The notes beneath the pieces were generated by a model, which did no database searches, was not told the DNA's origin, and saw only the letters and a program-made list of their open reading frames with translations. From NCBI GenBank assembly GCA_000383355.1, contig KB911157.1, positions 30,461 through 94,460 of the forward strand: a stretch of DNA of 64,000 bases, written 5' to 3'. The DNA is from Flavobacterium sp. SCGC AAA160-P02. Lineage in GTDB: Bacteria > Bacteroidota > Bacteroidia > Flavobacteriales > Flavobacteriaceae. Shown piece after piece: positions 62,135-64,000 of this stretch (position 1 is the stretch's first letter; every line of letters starts with the position of its first letter). A program made the translations under genes and the position numbers.

Positions 62135-63196
62135 TTAAATTTTAGATAAAAACTGAATGGTATTTACTCCATCAGCATAGTCCCATAATTTTGGATGTTG
62201 TGTTTGACCAAACTTCACTTCATTTTTAATAAAGTTATTGGCTACAATACATTGTATATTTTCAGATTCTGCATGAATTTTTATTTTTAAATCATTCAGA
62301 TTGTCATAATATTCATAAAAAATAGTGGCAATAGGAGAAGCAAAACTTTCGTCTTCTTTAATCATTAAAAATCCATTTTCTAAGATAGAAAACTCACTCA
62401 TTAGATAGACGGCCTTGTTATAATCGTAATTGTTGGCATATTTTGCATTGTTAATAATTTCATGTTGCTTGTACATGCCTTGAAAGAATTGATCAAAATT
62501 ATATCCTTTTGGCACAAACAATTTAGAAACGCTTCTGCATCCTAGCCCAAAATAACGAAAAATATCATTACTTAAGTTTTCAAAATCATCACTAGATTCA
62601 GTTCCAGTAATAACTGCAACAGAATTTCTATTTTTACGAATAATAGAAGGTTTGTTTTTAAAATAATACTCAAAATAGCGAGTAGTATTGGTGCTTCCGG
62701 TTGCTATTACAGCGTCAAACCCTGTTAGTTTTTCCTCTGTGAATGATATTTTTCCTTTAAATGATTTTTCAGCATATTCTAAATATTTAGCTAAAAAGGG
62801 TATCAGATGTTTGTCATTTGATGACTGTTTTACCAATACCGAATGTCCAGAAATTAGCACCGATAAAAAATCATGAAAACCAACTAAAGGAATGTTTCCA
62901 GCCATTACAATGGCCACAGTTTTTGAAGTACTTTCTTCAATGGTTTCTTTTGAGATCCAGCTAACTAAATTTTCTTTTGTTAAAGCATGAGCCCAGTTCT
63001 CTAAAGAAAAAAGAATAGATTCTTTGGTAAACCAAGAGTTGTATTGTTCTGCTAATTTTATTTGATGAATAAAACCATCATAAAATAATTCGTTGTGTAA
63101 AACGGTCTCTTTTTTTTCAATTTTGTTTGAAGAGAACTGACTTAAAAAATTACCTAATGCTGCAAAAGCATCAATTCTATTTTGAATACTACTCAT
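62135..63196 (-). CDS. Acyl-CoA reductase, LuxC-like
   Basis: A 353-residue protein of the LuxC-type acyl-CoA reductase family (aldehyde dehydrogenase superfamily). Recognisable blocks are [20 protein letters not shown] near residue 92 ([13 protein letters not shown] is the conserved part), VLVKQSSND near 122, and [12 protein letters not shown] near 190. The catalytic cysteine is probably that of [10 protein letters not shown] near residue 222. No luxA, luxB or luxE is present, so bioluminescence is not implied. It is divergent from a ferredoxin, and serC follows 61 nt downstream. It may make aldehydes from acyl-CoA; the physiological role is unknown. Confidence 0.87.
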   Translation of the reverse strand: MSSIQNRIDAFAALGNFLSQFSSNKIEKKETVLHNELFYDGFIHQIKLAEQYNSWFTKESILFSLENWAHALTKENLVSWISKETIEESTSKTVAIVMAGNIPLVGFHDFLSVLISGHSVLVKQSSNDKHLIPFLAKYLEYAEKSFKGKISFTEEKLTGFDAVIATGSTNTTRYFEYYFKNKPSIIRKNRNSVAVITGTESSDDFENLSNDIFRYFGLGCRSVSKLFVPKGYNFDQFFQGMYKQHEIINNAKYANNYDYNKAVYLMSEFSILENGFLMIKEDESFASPIATIFYEYYDNLNDLKIKIHAESENIQCIVANNFIKNEVKFGQTQHPKLWDYADGVNTIQFLSKI

Positions 63197-63200
63197 TTAT

Positions 63201-63232
63201 TTTGGTTGCTACCTTTTTAGGGTTTATTTTTG
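63201..63232 (+). promoter_or_regulatory. Promoter of the ferredoxin gene
   Basis: TTTG (63201-63204) and TATTTTTG (63225-63232) are separated by exactly 20 nt. Transcription would start near 63239, 28 nt before the ATG. Confidence 0.7.
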
Positions 63233-63237
63233 CAATG

Positions 63238-63245
63238 CAAAGTTA
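63238..63245 (-). promoter_or_regulatory. -7 element of the acyl-CoA reductase gene
   Basis: TAACTTTG on the minus strand matches TAnnTTTG, 41 nt upstream of the reductase ATG. It overlaps the start-site region of the divergent ferredoxin promoter, so the two promoters may exclude each other. Confidence 0.38.
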
Positions 63246-63266
63246 CACAAACTAAAGAGAATAAAG

Positions 63267-63617
63267 ATGGCTATCATCATAACAGACGAATGTATAAATT
63301 GCGGGGCTTGTGAACCCGAATGCCCTAACACAGCCATTTACGAAGGTGCTGATGATTGGAAGTTTTCTGACGGAACAGATTTAACCGGAAATGTAGTATT
63401 ACCCAACGGAAAATCTGCTAATTCTGATGACGAGCAAGAACCTATTTCTGATGAGATCTACTACATAGTAGCAGATAAATGTACCGAGTGTGTTGGTTTT
63501 CACGAAGAACCTCAGTGTGCAGCTGTATGCCCTGTAGATTGTTGCGTGCCAGATGAAAACAATGTAGAAACACAAGAAGAACTATTAGGGAAGCAAAAAT
63601 TCATGCATCAAGAATAG
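63267..63617 (+). CDS. 4Fe-4S ferredoxin, Alvin-type with insertion
   Basis: A 116-residue electron carrier. The first cluster motif is Cys9, Cys12, Cys15 and Cys19 ([11 protein letters not shown]). The second is near residues 75-95: CTEC, then an eight-residue spacer, [11 protein letters not shown]. An acidic insert of about 40 residues separates the two. Two [4Fe-4S] clusters are expected. It is divergent from the LuxC-like acyl-CoA reductase with overlapping promoters. A redox partnership is only suggested by position. Confidence 0.93.
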   Translation: MAIIITDECINCGACEPECPNTAIYEGADDWKFSDGTDLTGNVVLPNGKSANSDDEQEPISDEIYYIVADKCTECVGFHEEPQCAAVCPVDCCVPDENNVETQEELLGKQKFMHQE

Positions 63618-63785
63618 TTAGTTATCCCTGTCGTTCTTCAATACTTACAAATTTACAGCTGTCTAATTATCCGCTTCATTCAAACGTAACTTTTAATTGA
63701 TTGTTAATTTAAACCTATTATAAAAATATCATAATAGTTGAAGAATTCTTTCAATTAAAATTCATTAAAGAGAAAGAATAACAAT

Positions 63786-63793
63786 TATATTTG
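63786..63793 (+). promoter_or_regulatory. ychF -7 element
   Basis: TATATTTG lies 20 nt upstream of the ychF ATG. No TTG is found at the 20-nt position. Confidence 0.45.
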
Positions 63794-63813
63794 CAATCTC
63801 AAAATTATAGTAT

Positions 63814-64000
63814 ATGAAAGCTGGAATTGTAGGATTACCCAACGTAGGAAAATCTACCTTATTTAATTGTTTATCTAATGCAAAAGCACAAAGTGCTAAC
63901 TTTCCTTTTTGTACAATAGAACCAAATATAGGAGTTGTAAACGTACCAGATACTCGTTTAGAGAAATTAGAAGAGTTGGTAAATCCTGAAAGAGTATTGC
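63814..64000 (+). CDS. ychF: Redox-regulated ATPase YchF, 3' truncated by the window edge
   Basis: The first 62 residues are visible, starting [20 protein letters not shown], which carries the P-loop GLPNVGKS of the Obg/YchF group. [17 protein letters not shown] follows, the YchF switch region (YchF binds ATP rather than GTP). The frame is open to the end of the window. It is separated by 196 nt from the ferredoxin gene. Confidence 0.93.
   Translation, partial: MKAGIVGLPNVGKSTLFNCLSNAKAQSANFPFCTIEPNIGVVNVPDTRLEKLEELVNPERVL

Noticed and set aside
62135..63196. LuxC-like reductase as evidence for a bioluminescence operon
   Set aside because: No luxA, luxB, luxD or luxE; the neighbours are serine synthesis genes and a ferredoxin.
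1..64000. tRNA, rRNA, CRISPR arrays, insertion sequences, prophage or integrase genes
   Set aside because: Scanned for by eye and none seen; short or degenerate elements could be missed without a dedicated search.

Overview
The window is a stretch of AT-rich bacterial chromosome, almost certainly from a marine-type member of the Flavobacteriaceae (Bacteroidota). The evidence is: TAnnTTTG -7 promoter elements, several with a TTG/TTTG -33 element exactly 20 nt upstream; few Shine-Dalgarno sequences; a type IX secretion (T9SS) sorting domain on a secreted cytochrome peroxidase; one large PurL; a fused aspartokinase/homoserine dehydrogenase; and a DnaX without its zinc module. No rRNA, tRNA, CRISPR array, insertion sequence or prophage gene was found. 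Most genes are housekeeping.

Layout. 1-1256: 3' part of a helical-repeat gene of unknown function. 1257-6308: threonine operon thrA-thrB-thrC, preceded by a candidate Ile/Thr-rich leader peptide. 6315-7361: nucleoid-associated protein, convergent. 7618-12533: a compact, overlapping five-gene signalling operon (receiver, H-NOX haem sensor, PAS/GAF histidine kinase, Hpt, LytTR regulator), read as a nitric-oxide phosphorelay. 12569-19335: mainly leftward genes (mnmE, DUF4268, miaE, a glucosaminidase, a SulP transporter with an extra C-terminal domain, a tandem Usp). 19386-22119: small orphan gene, dnaX, msrA. 22133-31928: pilin-like paralogue, alpha/beta hydrolase, two acyl-CoA ligases and purL, all leftward. 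32118-34787: diheme peroxidase and an RsmB-like methyltransferase.

34841-40215 is the most unusual region. It is a leftward operon with a PapD-like periplasmic chaperone, a major exported subunit, a minor exported subunit and a 996-residue outer-membrane barrel protein with N- and C-terminal Ig-like domains. The layout is that of a chaperone-usher pilus operon, built from sequences I do not recognise as any described pilus class. A strong hairpin follows the major-subunit gene, as expected where the major subunit must outnumber the usher. A second major-subunit paralogue lies alone at 22133-22960.

40306-49652: recG, tag (convergent), then pheT, pyrD, a LysE exporter, HMG-CoA lyase and a lipoprotein 5'-nucleotidase, rightward. 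49710-52887: a TonB-dependent receptor and an orphan membrane protein with back-to-back promoters. 52970-54445: guaB. 54518-63196: leftward ompH, miaA, an ion channel with a zinc ribbon, an exonuclease/GIY-YIG protein, YggS, DUF1015, serA, serC and a LuxC-like acyl-CoA reductase. A divergent ferredoxin and the start of ychF close the window. MiaA (55110) and MiaE (14895) belong to one tRNA A37 modification pathway; serA and serC form the serine branch.

All family assignments come from reading translated motifs by eye; no database search was run.
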